From positions 1-59,282 of the forward strand of contig QZJI01000040.1 of assembly GCA_003599735.1 (NCBI GenBank): a stretch of DNA of 59,282 nt, written 5' to 3'. Of the stretch, positions 58,941 through 59,282 are shown one piece after another. Within the stretch, counting starts at the first letter, position 1. The number at the start of each line of letters is the position of its first letter. The position numbers and the translations under genes were made by a program. This stretch comes from Dehalococcoidia bacterium (GTDB taxonomy: Bacteria > Chloroflexota > Dehalococcoidia > UBA2979). The notes under the pieces are model-generated. The model was not told where the DNA came from, did not search any database, and saw nothing but the letters and a program-made list of their open reading frames with translations.

Positions 58941-59282
58941 CCGTCGTCGCCGCGGAGCATCTGAGGCCATCGAGGGGGCCCCTACGCGACTGCCGCCAAG
59001 GCTATCGCGTCCCTTCGACCATCTCGGTCGCTCGATGACCTGATGTACGAGTCAACCAGCCCAATAGGGGACGAGGCGACGGGTGGGCTTCTACTAACTA
59101 TTGAACAAGGCGACTACGGATCGGAACCGCAGCTCGAGCGCGGCCTGGTTACGCACAGGCGAACGGACATACCGATGTTCGTGCAGTGGTGATAAACCCC
59201 AACTTTTGATCAAAAAGGCCGGCGGCTCGATCGGCAATACGCCTTCGACTGTGGCTTCTTCCCTCGTCGCGCTGACACTGAT
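58941..59282. other. right-end intergenic region
   Basis: It contains the palindromic repeat copy C (59161-59196) and no recognisable gene to the edge of the window. Confidence 0.55.
59161..59196. repeat. dispersed partly palindromic repeat, copy C
   Basis: Begins GAACGGACATACCGATGTTC and ends AGTGGTGATAAAC. It is near identical to copy A over CGATGTTCGT-CAGTGGTGA (about 21 of 23). Its complement begins GTTTATCACC like copy B. The function is unknown. Confidence 0.65.

Overview
The window is high-GC bacterial DNA with no rRNA, tRNA or CRISPR array. The gene set is F420 cofactor synthesis by a fused CofG-CofH protein, BluB, a CbiC-CbiX fusion, a PutA fusion and many GTG/TTG starts. It suggests a free-living aerobic Chloroflexota, perhaps Thermomicrobia-like, with Actinomycetota as the alternative. 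This taxonomic call is inference from gene content only.

The left third (about 1-18.4 kb) is a dense anti-phage defence island. In order it holds: a MORC/GHKL ATPase with a Z1-domain ATPase that runs off the left edge; a tightly coupled SIR2-like / 196-aa protein / Rad50-like ABC ATPase operon that looks like a three-component defence system; a complete QatABCD operon (KAP ATPase, QatB, QueC-like, TatD-like); an unrecognised coiled-coil CxxC protein; and two consecutive AbiEi/AbiEii (type IV toxin-antitoxin) modules, the second followed by a 51-aa ORF. A dispersed, partly palindromic repeat occurs at about 3.45, 18.4 and 59.2 kb. Its first two copies bracket most of the island.

The middle (18.4-33.5 kb) is mixed housekeeping and accessory DNA: two small membrane proteins, an SDR with altered catalytic residues, PutA, a two-component system whose soluble kinase seems to carry a winged-helix-like N-terminus, a GreA-like factor, an SDR/VOC pair divergent from an HxlR regulator with clear palindromic operators, a Usp/Kef-antiporter pair overlapping at their 3' ends, a glycosyltransferase remnant, and an ABC exporter whose ATPase gene carries a frameshift.

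From 33.7 to 43.2 kb lies a corrin-ring cluster (CobK, CobF, CobB, CobJ, CbiG, CobM, CobI, CobL, a CbiD remnant and a CbiC-CbiX fusion). It mixes cobalt-early (CbiX, CbiG) and aerobic-type (CobF) enzymes. A cobalamin riboswitch leads the minus-strand operon. About 160 bp away on the other strand a TPP riboswitch leads the thiamine operon thiD-thiE-thiO-thiS-thiG-tenI-tenA-thiC, followed by bluB. Next come an HxlR regulator divergent from fbiC-ribA (F420/FO precursor supply), and then a ragged right end with an ABM-domain protein, an acyl-CoA-dehydrogenase-like protein, a hydrolase remnant next to a 7-bp tandem repeat, a frameshifted small gene, and MscL with a C-terminal zinc ribbon.

All calls come from reading the sequence; no database search was run.
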